A stretch of 64,000 nucleotides of DNA from an uncultured Muribaculaceae bacterium (lineage in GTDB: Bacteria; Bacteroidota; Bacteroidia; Bacteroidales; Muribaculaceae). A model generated the notes under the pieces. The model made no database searches. It was not told where the DNA came from and saw only the letters and a program-made list of their open reading frames with translations. Every line of letters starts with the position of its first letter. Within the stretch, counting starts at the first letter, position 1. The translations under genes and the position numbers were made by a program. Shown here piece by piece: positions 1 through 8,202 of this stretch. Location of the stretch: NCBI GenBank assembly GCA_904502025.1, contig CAJGDJ010000002.1, positions 1 to 64,000 on the forward strand. Direction: 5' to 3'.

Positions 1-1
1 A

Positions 2-211
2 CGCTCAAAAATGCCAATAGAAAAATTTGAACGATTGGCTATAGATTGTGGCTTATCTATTATTAACCGTTCTCTATGGTTTATCAATCCTCATTATAAG
101 CAAAAATTCGGTCTAAAACCTCGACGAGTGTGGAAATGGGCATCACATATTCCTTATTTCAGAAATTATTACACTACTTCGGCTCTTTATATTTTGAAAA
201 ACGAAAATTAA
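2..211 (+). CDS. C-terminal end of a probable SAM-dependent methyltransferase (5' partial)
   Basis: The reading frame is open to the left edge, so the visible 69 residues are the end of a longer protein; the ATG at 11 need not be the start. The residues around FINPHYKQKFGLKPRRVWKW and the ending YYTTSALYILKN resemble the C-terminal beta strands of class I methyltransferases of Bacteroidales, in which an 'INPHY..KFGL.PR' stretch precedes a final 'TTS.FYIL' strand. The SAM-binding glycine motif lies outside the window, so catalysis cannot be checked. This is a family-level resemblance from memory; substrate unknown. Confidence 0.55.
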   Translation, partial: RSKMPIEKFERLAIDCGLSIINRSLWFINPHYKQKFGLKPRRVWKWASHIPYFRNYYTTSALYILKNEN

Positions 212-254
212 TAATTTTCTTTGCAATAATCTTAAATCTCTAAACTATAACATT

Positions 255-1136
255 ATGAAAAAATCTTTACTCTCAATTTTAACCATGTTGTTTGGAGTGT
301 CAGCACCAATGGTGGCACAAACATCGAGTGATGATTACGTTCCTCTCGTGGTGGAAGGTGCTAAATGGGAATGCGATTTTGGCATATTTCATCATGATAT
401 CCGCCCTGATTGGCTTATCCCCTATTCCATTGAAATAAAAGGTGACACAATTATTGATGACACAAAATATAAATGTTGTGTATATGCTTTTGAGGAGAGT
501 ACTTGGAATTGGGAAGAATATTCCAGACACTCTTCTGCCGAGACACTAACACTTGCATTCATTCGCGAAGATGTTGAAAACAAAAAAGTTTATGTTCGCT
601 TTAACGAAAAGCAATTTCACGAGGTATATAATCAACTTTATGAATATCTTGCTGATGATACCTATTTTTATAATGACTTACTATTATATGACTTTGCCAA
701 TATAAATAATCCTGAGCAAAAGTGGAAAGGAAAAACTTATAGTGATGTTAATGCCGGTAAAATTACAATTGACGGAGTAGAACGAAATTGCTATGCTATT
801 GGCAATAATGGTGAAGAGGGTTATATTATTGAAGGAATAGGCTATGATGGATATGGTTGCCACATGAACGCTGGCGATTTAATGTGTCAATTTCCTGCCC
901 TCGTTACTGGGACTGATAAACTTCCAATCTTTAATTCTTTCAAAAATGCCGAGGGAAAAACCATTTACTCCACTGGCGATGCTGCTAACGCCTTTAATGG
1001 CGTGGAAAGCATTGAAGCCGACAGTAATGCCCCTATTGAATACTACAACTTGCATGGGATAAAAATTGCCAACCCTCATAGTGGAATCTTTATCAAAAAG
1101 CAAGGCAATCGGGTGTCGAAAGTAATTGTAAAATAA
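255..1136 (+). CDS. Secreted protein with a Bacteroidales C-terminal tail domain
   Basis: A 293-residue protein with an N-terminal signal peptide (MKKSLLSILTMLFGVSAPMVAQ, cleavage after about residue 21) and a mature part rich in Tyr, Asp and Trp that I do not recognise. The last 40 residues carry the motif EYYNLHGIKIANPHSGIFIK followed by a basic end (KVIVK). The same tail ends the 1328-residue amidase-like protein at 50530-54516. Such tails are common on secreted proteins of this group and resemble, without matching exactly, type IX secretion C-terminal domains. The mature domain may be beta-rich and surface exposed; no catalytic motif is visible. A strong terminator follows at 1161. Confidence 0.75.
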   Translation: MKKSLLSILTMLFGVSAPMVAQTSSDDYVPLVVEGAKWECDFGIFHHDIRPDWLIPYSIEIKGDTIIDDTKYKCCVYAFEESTWNWEEYSRHSSAETLTLAFIREDVENKKVYVRFNEKQFHEVYNQLYEYLADDTYFYNDLLLYDFANINNPEQKWKGKTYSDVNAGKITIDGVERNCYAIGNNGEEGYIIEGIGYDGYGCHMNAGDLMCQFPALVTGTDKLPIFNSFKNAEGKTIYSTGDAANAFNGVESIEADSNAPIEYYNLHGIKIANPHSGIFIKKQGNRVSKVIVK

Positions 1137-1160
1137 TACGATAAAACTCTTAAATACAAC

Positions 1161-1199
1161 AACGAGGGTGTGTCTGAATTTTGACTCACCCTCGTTTAT
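1161..1199 (+). terminator. Intrinsic terminator after the secreted-protein gene
   Basis: A perfect 10-base stem (1161-1170 with 1187-1196, AACGAGGGTG/CACCCTCGTT) closes a loop that can itself pair GTC with GAC, followed by a short T-rich tail. It separates the gene at 255-1136 from the DUF2723 gene. Confidence 0.75.
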
Positions 1200-1291
1200 T
1201 TTGCAAATTTATATTTGCTATTGGACTTTACTCCCTCAACACTTTTCTCTCTAAAACATTAAATTATGTTTAATGTTTGCAATTACAAACA

Positions 1292-1325
1292 AATTCTCAA
1301 CTCTCAATTCTCAACTCTCAATTCT
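1292..1325 (+). repeat. 14-base tandem repeat next to a promoter
   Basis: The unit AATTCTCAACTCTC occurs twice head to tail (1292-1305, 1306-1319) and a third copy begins at 1320 before it breaks down. It lies immediately upstream of the TATCTTTG box of the next gene. Simple repeats of this type are frequent in intergenic DNA of Bacteroidales. Confidence 0.85.
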
Positions 1326-1331
1326 TTATAC

Positions 1332-1339
1332 TATCTTTG
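1332..1339 (+). promoter_or_regulatory. Bacteroidetes -7 box for the DUF2723 gene
   Basis: TATCTTTG matches the TAnnTTTG -7 consensus and lies 57 bases before the start codon at 1396. No clean TTTG -33 box is seen at the expected distance; the tandem repeat occupies that place. Confidence 0.6.
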
Positions 1340-1395
1340 CAGATTGATATATTGGCATTATTATGCCATGATGCAATAGAATAATCAATTTTACA

Positions 1396-4300
1396 ATGAA
1401 AAAGTATAATATCATCAACAATTCGCTTGGATGGCTATGTTTTGTCATCGCTGCGATTACCTATTTGCTCACACTTGAGCCTACGGCAAGTTTTTGGGAC
1501 TGCCCCGAATTTATTTCACAAGGTGCGAAACTTGAAGTGGGACACCCCCCCGGCAACCCTATATGGATGCTCACAGCTCGTTTCTTCATCAACTTTGCCG
1601 GTGGCGACATGTCGATGGCAGCTCTTATGGTCAATGCAATGTCGGCGTTATTGAGTGCCGGAACAATATTATTGCTATTCTGGACCATAACACATCTTGT
1701 GCGTCGCCTCATCATCAAAGATGATGCCACCGAAGTATCTCTCACTAAAATGATTGTGATTTTCGGTGCCGGAATGTGTGGTGCGTTGGCTTATACATGG
1801 AGCGACACTTTTTGGTTCTCGGCAGTTGAGGGCGAAGTATATGCGTTTTCATCATTCTGCACAGCCCTTGTGTTTTGGCTCATTCTCAAGTGGGAAAACC
1901 GTGCCGACGACCCAACAAGCGATCGCTATTTAATACTTATTGCCTATGTTATAGGTATTTCGATTGCCGTACACTTGCTTAACCTCTTGTGTATCCCTGC
2001 CATTGGTTTAGTGATATATTATCGCAAATTCAAGGAAACTAACGCCAAAGGTTCGTTAATTGCACTTGGCATTTCATGTGTGGTAGTGGGCTTGATTCTT
2101 TATGGTTTGGTGCCTGGATTTGTTGAAATGGCTCAATATTTCGAACTTTTCTTCGTGAACAGTTGTGGATTGAGCTACAATATGGGAACTCTCATATATG
2201 CCATTGTGCTTGTGGCTACATTTATTTGGGCTATCTATGAGCTATACAGCCAAAAGTCATCGGCTCGCATCAAATTTTCATCATGCTTGGCAATCTTCCT
2301 TTCAGGCATGCCTTTTATTGGCGAAAGCTATGCTATCCCCACGTTGTTTATGATTGGGTTGATTCTATACTTTGTATTCACATCAAATTTACCCATTCGC
2401 ATTCTCAATATCGTAATTACAGGTGTGTTGGTAATTTTTATCGGTTATTCATCTTACGCATTGCTCTTAATTCGTGCCAATGCCAACACTCCGATGAATC
2501 AAAATGCTCCCGACAACGTGTTTGCCCTTGCGTCTTACCTCAACCGTGAACAATATGGTCAACGCCCATTGTTCCATGGGGCTACATTCGCTGATTATGT
2601 AACATATCAAGAGGATAGCAAAACCGGCAAATCATCAATAAAATATGTGCCGGCATCGGCAATTTTGCGTACAGAAGACGGAACTGCCGTAACAAAAACC
2701 GGCCGTTCGACTTATGGTAAAATTGTAAAAACTTCACCCGAACAACCCGACCAATATATCGTAACCGGACAAAAAACCGACTACGAAGAGATTCCTGAAT
2801 TTAAGATGTTATTCCCTCGCATTTATAGCTCCGATGGAAACCACGTCAGAGGTTATAAAGATTGGATTAACTACAATGCCGATAAATCGCCACGTAAGAT
2901 TATCAATATATATGATTCTAACGAGAGAGGATATGTTGCAAAAGAAGTAGCATTACCAACTTTTGCCGATAACCTCACTTATTTCATCAATTATCAGCTC
3001 AATCACATGTATTGGCGTTACTTTATGTGGAACTTTGCCGGTCGTCAAAACGATATTCAAGGCAATGGTGAAGTAACTCAAGGTAACTGGATTTCGGGCA
3101 TCTCATTCCTCGACAAACTTCGACTTGGCGACCAATCTCTACTCCCCGAAGAATATGGCACTGGAAATAAAGGACACAACGTGTTTTACCTATTGCCATT
3201 ATTGTTTGGCATCATTGGACTGCTGTGGCAAGCATTTTCATCAAAACGTGGCATTGAACAATTTTGGGTAATCTTCTTCTTGTTCTTCATGACAGGTATT
3301 GCGATTGTGCTTTACCTCAATCAAACACCCGGTCAACCTCGTGAACGCGACTATGCATTTGCCGGTTCTTTCTACGCCTTTGCAATATGGATTGGTCTTG
3401 CAGTTCCCGGAATTTGGGCAGGAATAAAAACGTTGTTTGATAAAAAAGCATCTAAAAAAGTCAACGCTGAACCAACCAAACAAGACAATGGTAAAAAATC
3501 GCTTGCAATTGCTATCGTAGCCGCTGTGTTAGGCTTAATCGTGCCTATTCAAATGGTGTCGCAAACATGGGACGACCACGACCGTTCAGGACGCTACACT
3601 GCTCGCGACTTTGGCATGAACTACCTCTCAAGTGTGGATAAAAACGGTATCATTTTTGTAAACGGCGACAACGATACATTCCCATTGTGGTATGCTCAAG
3701 AGGTTGAGGGACATCGCACCGATGTGAAAGTGGTAAATATGTCATACCTCACTACCGATTGGTATGCCTACCAAAATCAACTTCCCACCTATGATGCCCC
3801 CGGCATTGATTTATATGCAACACCTCAAAACTATGGCAACGACAAATTGCAATATAGTTACATCGTTCCTCAAGTTGCATTAAGCTCTGCCAAAGATGCT
3901 TTATTGCACCGTTATAGCGATGCCTCATACTTGCCTCAATATGGCGTTAATGCAATAAATGCAGCTACTGTATATATTCCTGTTGATGCAAATAAAGTAA
4001 TCGAGTCAAAAATTGTTCCCGAATCACAACGCAACCAAATTGTTGACACATTGTTTGTTGAAATCGCTCGTCATGCTCAAAGTTTGGGCGACCCCGGATT
4101 GGCTCTTAATAAAGTATTGGCTCTCGATATGATAGCCAAAAGTGCCGAAAATGGTTGGAATCGTCCTATCTACTACGCTGTAACCGTACCTAATTCATAT
4201 CACTTAGGTCTTACACCTTATCTGCAACAAACCGGTATGGCTTATCAAGTAACTCCTGTTCTTGCCGGCATACCAGGCTCTTCGGGTCAACGAGCCGCAC

Positions 4301-5085
4301 CGGGTATTAATACCGAAAAGATGTATGATGTGATAATGAATCAATATCGTTGGGGAGGCTTGGATCAAGGAAAAGACCTGTATCTCGACGAAACAGTGCG
4401 TCGTATGGTGTCAACTACTCGTAACTCAATGAGCAGTCTTGCAGAAGAATTATATTACAATGGCATAATTGCTTCTAAAAATGATTCAACCGGCATTGAC
4501 GCAAATAATGAGAACTTTGAAAAAGCACGTAAGGTGCTTAACCTCATGGAAGAGAAATTGCCGGCAAGCGTAATGCCTTACGAAAACTACTCAAGCATTG
4601 ATATTGCCGAGCTATATATCAAACTCTTTGAAGCAACAGGCAACGAAGATAATAAAGCTCATGCTTTAGCACTTGCCGAAGATGGGTTAACCCGATATGT
4701 AAAGTTTATTCCTTATCTCATGAGCCTTAACGATTGGCAACTCAAGTCAATTGTATATAACGAAAAATATGTGTCGAATGTAGCTATTCCTCATTTCATC
4801 ACTCTTTATCAACAAGCCGGTGGTGATGTTGATGCCAAACTCAAAGAACTTGACACATCAATTGATGATATTTTAGCTCTTCGTTATCGTTTATATCAGT
4901 TAGACTATCCCGGAGTTGAGATTCACAATTTCGTAAATCCGATTGTTGAATATTACGGAATGCTTAATTATCAACCCGAAAAATTGGTTGATGTAATCGT
5001 TGATTTCTTTGGCAATCGAGGTCTCGACACTACTCAACTTAAAGCTGCGTTTGACATGGCTTACTCAGAAGATTCTGACGAATAA
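1396..5085 (+). CDS. DUF2723 family polytopic membrane protein
   Basis: A 1229-residue integral membrane protein. Many hydrophobic segments occupy about residues 10-360 and 590-715; a soluble stretch of about 220 residues lies between and a 500-residue soluble C-terminal part follows. The N-terminal ASFWDCPEF (32-39) and GHPPGNP (49-55) motifs are the hallmark of DUF2723, a GT-C-like family distantly related to protein O-mannosyltransferases; acidic residues in the first loop are typical of that fold. TPGQPRERDYAF near residue 643 is also characteristic. The family is very common in Bacteroidetes, so a transferase using lipid-linked sugar is plausible, but the substrate is unproven. A deacetylase gene follows after 14 bases. 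Confidence 0.9.
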   Translation: MKKYNIINNSLGWLCFVIAAITYLLTLEPTASFWDCPEFISQGAKLEVGHPPGNPIWMLTARFFINFAGGDMSMAALMVNAMSALLSAGTILLLFWTITHLVRRLIIKDDATEVSLTKMIVIFGAGMCGALAYTWSDTFWFSAVEGEVYAFSSFCTALVFWLILKWENRADDPTSDRYLILIAYVIGISIAVHLLNLLCIPAIGLVIYYRKFKETNAKGSLIALGISCVVVGLILYGLVPGFVEMAQYFELFFVNSCGLSYNMGTLIYAIVLVATFIWAIYELYSQKSSARIKFSSCLAIFLSGMPFIGESYAIPTLFMIGLILYFVFTSNLPIRILNIVITGVLVIFIGYSSYALLLIRANANTPMNQNAPDNVFALASYLNREQYGQRPLFHGATFADYVTYQEDSKTGKSSIKYVPASAILRTEDGTAVTKTGRSTYGKIVKTSPEQPDQYIVTGQKTDYEEIPEFKMLFPRIYSSDGNHVRGYKDWINYNADKSPRKIINIYDSNERGYVAKEVALPTFADNLTYFINYQLNHMYWRYFMWNFAGRQNDIQGNGEVTQGNWISGISFLDKLRLGDQSLLPEEYGTGNKGHNVFYLLPLLFGIIGLLWQAFSSKRGIEQFWVIFFLFFMTGIAIVLYLNQTPGQPRERDYAFAGSFYAFAIWIGLAVPGIWAGIKTLFDKKASKKVNAEPTKQDNGKKSLAIAIVAAVLGLIVPIQMVSQTWDDHDRSGRYTARDFGMNYLSSVDKNGIIFVNGDNDTFPLWYAQEVEGHRTDVKVVNMSYLTTDWYAYQNQLPTYDAPGIDLYATPQNYGNDKLQYSYIVPQVALSSAKDALLHRYSDASYLPQYGVNAINAATVYIPVDANKVIESKIVPESQRNQIVDTLFVEIARHAQSLGDPGLALNKVLALDMIAKSAENGWNRPIYYAVTVPNSYHLGLTPYLQQTGMAYQVTPVLAGIPGSSGQRAAPGINTEKMYDVIMNQYRWGGLDQGKDLYLDETVRRMVSTTRNSMSSLAEELYYNGIIASKNDSTGIDANNENFEKARKVLNLMEEKLPASVMPYENYSSIDIAELYIKLFEATGNEDNKAHALALAEDGLTRYVKFIPYLMSLNDWQLKSIVYNEKYVSNVAIPHFITLYQQAGGDVDAKLKELDTSIDDILALRYRLYQLDYPGVEIHNFVNPIVEYYGMLNYQPEKLVDVIVDFFGNRGLDTTQLKAAFDMAYSEDSDE

Positions 5086-5099
5086 ACAATCATTCTACT

Positions 5100-5723
5100 A
5101 TGTTCATAGAACAACCACCGTTGCTTTATCGCATATTCTTCCCCGAAGCAATATGGCGTATAAAACGCAAAAAGCAACGCACGGTATATCTCACATTTGA
5201 CGATGGTCCAATACCCGAGGTTACACCTTGGGTGTTGGATATTCTCGACAAATACAACGTTAAAGCTACCTTCTTTATGGTTGGCGACAATGTTCGTCGC
5301 CACCCTTGGCTTTTTGACGAGATAAAACGTAGAGGACATAGCTATGGAAACCACACCATGCATCATTTGAAAGCCATGAAGACTTTAACTCCGGAATATA
5401 TTCACGACATTGACGAAGCCAACGAATATATCGACTCAAGTCTATTCCGCCCACCTCATGGATTGATGCGAAGAAGTCAGGCAAAAGCCGTCAAAGAGCG
5501 TTATAATATAGTGATGTATGATATTGTTACGCGTGATTATAGCCGGAAACAAAATGGATATGACGTGCTCGCCAATGTGAAAAATTTCACTCGCAACGGA
5601 TCTATAATCGTGTTTCATGATTCACTTCGTGCCGAATATAATCTAAAATTTGCATTACCTCTTGCCATCGAATGGCTCAAAAGCGAAGGTTATGAGATTC
5701 TCCCAATCCCCATGTTGCAATGA
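5100..5723 (+). CDS. Polysaccharide deacetylase (NodB domain, CE4 type)
   Basis: A 207-residue protein that is almost entirely one NodB homology domain. All CE4 landmarks are present: TFDDGP (32-37, catalytic base and a metal-binding Asp), the metal pair His85/His89 in SYGNHTMHH, FRPPHG (116-121), a VTRDYS segment and IIVFHDS near the C-terminus. This predicts metal-dependent removal of N-acetyl groups from a glycan such as peptidoglycan or a surface polysaccharide. No clear signal peptide is seen; the N-terminus (PPLLYRIFFPEAIWRIK) may only touch the membrane. It follows the DUF2723 gene by 14 bases and overlaps the start of queG. Confidence 0.9.
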   Translation: MFIEQPPLLYRIFFPEAIWRIKRKKQRTVYLTFDDGPIPEVTPWVLDILDKYNVKATFFMVGDNVRRHPWLFDEIKRRGHSYGNHTMHHLKAMKTLTPEYIHDIDEANEYIDSSLFRPPHGLMRRSQAKAVKERYNIVMYDIVTRDYSRKQNGYDVLANVKNFTRNGSIIVFHDSLRAEYNLKFALPLAIEWLKSEGYEILPIPMLQ

Positions 5724-6615
5724 TTTGCAAGCCGTAGCCACTGAATTAGGGTTTGACAAAATAGGCATTGCCAATGCCTCCGAAGTACCTCAATCGGTAA
5801 TTGACCGATACAATCAATGGATTGCATCAAATAGCCATGGTGATATGTCTTATATGGAACGATATGGCGACGTGCGTTGCAACCCACGTTTATTGCTTGA
5901 AAATGCTCAATCTGTCATTGTGGTAGCAGCAAACTATCATTCCCCGTTACTTCCTCGTCAAAATGCTCCTAAATGGGCTTCTTATGCCCTTGGCGATGAC
6001 TATCACGATGTGATGCGTAGCAAACTATCTCAACTCGCATCTTTCATTCAAGAAAATTGGGGTGGCGAAACACGAATTTGCATTGATACCGCTCCTATCT
6101 TCGAACGCTATTGGGCACAGCAAGCCGGTGTGGGATTTATTGGCCGCAATTCGATGCTGATATTGCCTAAGATTGGCTCGTATGTGTTCATCGGCATAGT
6201 GTTATCGACCATAAAGTTTCAACCCAACGAGCCTTGCATGCTTGATTGCATAGGTTGCAACGCCTGCATTCGTCATTGCCCGGGCAAAGCGATATCACTA
6301 AGTGGCATGATTGACACACGTCGATGTCACTCCTACCTAACTATAGAGTATCGAGGCGAATTGCCCGAAAAACTCGACCTCAACGGCAAAGTATATGGTT
6401 GCGACGAATGTCAAAAAGTATGTCCACACAACCTCAACGCCCCCACCACTAAAATAACAGAGTTTTTACCTCGCAAAGAAATACTATCGCTCACCCACAG
6501 CGATATCGAAACAATGACACAAGAGCAGTTCTCTCGCATCTTCCACCATTCAGCCATCAAACGCACAAAACTCACCGGCCTCCACCGCAACAACCACCAC
6601 TGCACAAAAAAGTAG
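5692..6615 (+). CDS. queG: Epoxyqueuosine reductase
   Basis: Catalyses the last step of queuosine synthesis in tRNA, reducing epoxyqueuosine with a cobalamin and two [4Fe-4S] clusters. Two ferredoxin-like cysteine clusters are visible, CMLDCIGCNACIRHCPGKAI and CDECQKVCPHN, and the N-terminal part (ATELGFDKIGIA, YMERYGDVRCNPRLLLENA) is typical. The frame opens at an ATG at 5650, but 5692 leaves a more usual N-terminus and only a 32-base overlap with the deacetylase; a TTG at 5725 just after that gene's stop is also possible. From 5692 it has 307 residues, the short form usual in Bacteroidetes. Its TAG stop lies inside the first copy of the repeat array at 6606. Confidence 0.92.
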   Translation: MRFSQSPCCNDLQAVATELGFDKIGIANASEVPQSVIDRYNQWIASNSHGDMSYMERYGDVRCNPRLLLENAQSVIVVAANYHSPLLPRQNAPKWASYALGDDYHDVMRSKLSQLASFIQENWGGETRICIDTAPIFERYWAQQAGVGFIGRNSMLILPKIGSYVFIGIVLSTIKFQPNEPCMLDCIGCNACIRHCPGKAISLSGMIDTRRCHSYLTIEYRGELPEKLDLNGKVYGCDECQKVCPHNLNAPTTKITEFLPRKEILSLTHSDIETMTQEQFSRIFHHSAIKRTKLTGLHRNNHHCTKK

Positions 6616-6696
6616 GGTGAAACCCGAAAAAAGTAGGGTGAAAACACAAAAAAGTAGGGATAAAACAATTATCTTTGCACAAAAAGTAGGGAGAAA
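6606..6696 (+). repeat. Four phased AAAAAGTAGGG repeats around the Fic promoter
   Basis: Copies lie at 6606-6622, 6627-6644, 6648-6665 and 6681-6696, each A(5-6)GTAGGG followed by GTGAAA, GATAAAA or AGAAA. Centre spacing is 21, 21 and 32 bases, close to 2, 2 and 3 helical turns. Copies 3 and 4 sit directly upstream and downstream of the TATCTTTG box (6670-6677), so a bound protein would block transcription. A fifth copy (7566-7582) lies within the Fic gene. Candidate operator; an alternative is a relic of coding DNA (see findings). Confidence 0.8.
6670..6677 (+). promoter_or_regulatory. -7 box for the Fic gene
   Basis: TATCTTTG followed by GCAC, a good Bacteroidetes -7 element, 59 bases before the Fic start codon and flanked on both sides by the GTAGGG repeats. 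Confidence 0.75.
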
Positions 6697-6735
6697 GCAG
6701 TTACGGCATAAAACAAAATTCAAAAAACCGAGAAC

Positions 6736-7752
6736 ATGGCAAACAAATTAGAGTCACTTATATATCAATATAAAGAGTTAGGCATTGATCAACAAATAGA
6801 TTATGATAAATTTTACCTCTATTCATTGATTACCCACTCAACTGCTATTGAAGGTTCTACAATCACAGAATTGGAGAATCAAATAATGTTTGACCATGGG
6901 GTGAGTATTAAAGGAAAAAGCATTGAGGAACAAAGCATGAACCTTGACCTAAAATTTGCCTATGATAGAGCAATTGAATTGGCAAACACACACTCTCCTA
7001 TTACCATTGATACGTTAATTTCCCTCGCCGCATTAGTGATGAAAAACACAGGTAAAGAATATAAGACTATTCTTGGTGATTTCTCATCGGCAAAGGGGGA
7101 ATTACGTTTGCTCAATGTGACTGCCGGGATTGGAGGACGTTCATATATGAATTATAGCAAAGTCCCCACAAAACTTGCTGAATTTTGTAACCAACTAAAT
7201 GCTGACCGAAAAAATGCTGAGAATAAATCAATAACCGAACTATATAAACTTTCATTCGATGCTCATTTTAATTTAGTAACCATACACCCATGGGCCGACG
7301 GAAATGGGCGTATGGCTCGTTTGATTATGAATATGCTGCAATTTGAATTTGGCCTTATTCCTACAAAAATACACAAGGAATATAAAGAAGAATATATCAA
7401 AGCATTAGTAGCAACACGAGAAGAAGACGACCTTGATATTTTCAGAACTTTCATGGCTAAAATGATGGAAGAAATCCTTTCGGCTGAAATAGAAACCTAT
7501 TTGAAGTCAATCAAAGAAACCGGGGATAATAGAGTCAAACCTTCAAAAGGCAGGGAAGATTCCACAAAAAGTAGGGATAAAATCATTTCATTACTCTCTA
7601 AAGATGGTCGGTTGAGTGCTGTTGCATTAGCAGAAAAGATTGGCATCACGGCCAAAGCTGTAGAAAAACACCTCGCACGCCTAAAAGCCGACGGCACCAT
7701 TCAACGCATCGGTCCCGCAAAAGGTGGTCATTGGGTAGTTAATGGGAAATAG
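6736..7752 (+). CDS. Fic family protein (probable AMP-transferase) with C-terminal winged helix
   Basis: A 338-residue protein. The active-site loop HPWADGNGRMAR (184-195) fits the Fic motif HxFxDGNGRxxR, so transfer of AMP or a related group to protein hydroxyls is predicted. An N-terminal STAIEG (35-40) fits the inhibitory-helix motif (S/T)xxxE(G/N), marking a self-inhibited enzyme with the brake in the same chain. The C-terminal ~60 residues (KIISLLSKDGRLSAVALAEKIG onward in shape) form a winged helix of the type that binds DNA. A basic linker containing KSRDK (about 278-282) joins the domains, and its DNA is a copy of the promoter repeat. No antitoxin gene is adjacent. Autoregulation through the winged helix is an inference. 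Confidence 0.92.
   Translation: MANKLESLIYQYKELGIDQQIDYDKFYLYSLITHSTAIEGSTITELENQIMFDHGVSIKGKSIEEQSMNLDLKFAYDRAIELANTHSPITIDTLISLAALVMKNTGKEYKTILGDFSSAKGELRLLNVTAGIGGRSYMNYSKVPTKLAEFCNQLNADRKNAENKSITELYKLSFDAHFNLVTIHPWADGNGRMARLIMNMLQFEFGLIPTKIHKEYKEEYIKALVATREEDDLDIFRTFMAKMMEEILSAEIETYLKSIKETGDNRVKPSKGREDSTKSRDKIISLLSKDGRLSAVALAEKIGITAKAVEKHLARLKADGTIQRIGPAKGGHWVVNGK
7566..7582 (+). repeat. Internal copy of the Fic promoter repeat
   Basis: AAAAAGTAGGGATAAAA is identical to the core of the promoter copy at 6648-6665 apart from one A in the run. Similarity extends upstream: the preceding ~40 bases also align with 6615-6647. It encodes KSRDK in the linker before the winged helix. Confidence 0.8.
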
Positions 7753-7853
7753 ATTTAGTTCCAATACAAATATCTATTGCCGTGTCCTAAATTTCAACAC
7801 AATGACAAAAGTGAATAAATCTTCAGACCCCCAAATTATTTCCTTATTTTGTT

Positions 7854-7883
7854 TTTGAAATAAAAGAAATTACTTTATCTTTG
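7854..7883 (+). promoter_or_regulatory. Promoter of the structured RNA
   Basis: TTTG at 7854-7857, an 18-base spacer and TATCTTTG at 7876-7883 form a near-consensus Bacteroidetes promoter. Transcription would start near 7889-7891, at the base of the first hairpin. Confidence 0.75.
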
Positions 7884-7888
7884 CACTC

Positions 7889-8154
7889 ATTCAGTTCTAT
7901 AGCGATAGTTCTTGAATAAATACATATTTTACGAAAGGTGTTATTGAAATTTTATCTTCTGTTATCAAACTTCGCAACATTGAAATGGAATGAAGATAAG
8001 GTTCACAGTAGCACCTACGTCGGTTGCTTGTACGATGCCATAAAAGGCAGAATATATAGCATAATCGGTGTGGGGCTATTGTCTTATCTATTCCATAGGT
8101 AGCGAAGACCTGATAACAAGATAAGACATAGATACATTCTCCACACCTTTTTTA
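7889..8154 (+). ncRNA. Candidate structured RNA, about 265 nt, family not confirmed
   Basis: The stretch has no credible reading frame but holds ordered helices. Hairpin A: ATTCA with TGAAT around CTAT-AGCG-ATAG (7889-7917). Hairpin B: AGGTG 7936-7940 with CACCT 8012-8016, plus TTATCTTC 7952-7959 with GAAGATAA 7992-7999. A small TGCC/GGCA hairpin at 8036-8049. Hairpin C: GGTGTGG 8067-8073 with CCACACC 8141-8147, GTCTTATCT 8081-8089 with AGATAAGAC 8119-8127, and AGGT/ACCT at the tip, followed by six T, so it can act as a terminator. The layout (own promoter, ~260 nt, terminator) recalls the Bacteroidales-1 or a 6S-like RNA, but I cannot match a consensus. It could instead be a regulatory leader of the lipoprotein gene at 8203. 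Confidence 0.65.
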
Positions 8155-8202
8155 TATTAAAATTTAATCGTTTCAATGGGAGATGAGAAACACAAATTTG
8201 TA

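Noticed and set aside
300..530. Antisense open frames over genes, such as this one in the first secreted-protein gene
   Set aside because: They are shadows of longer, family-supported genes on the other strand.
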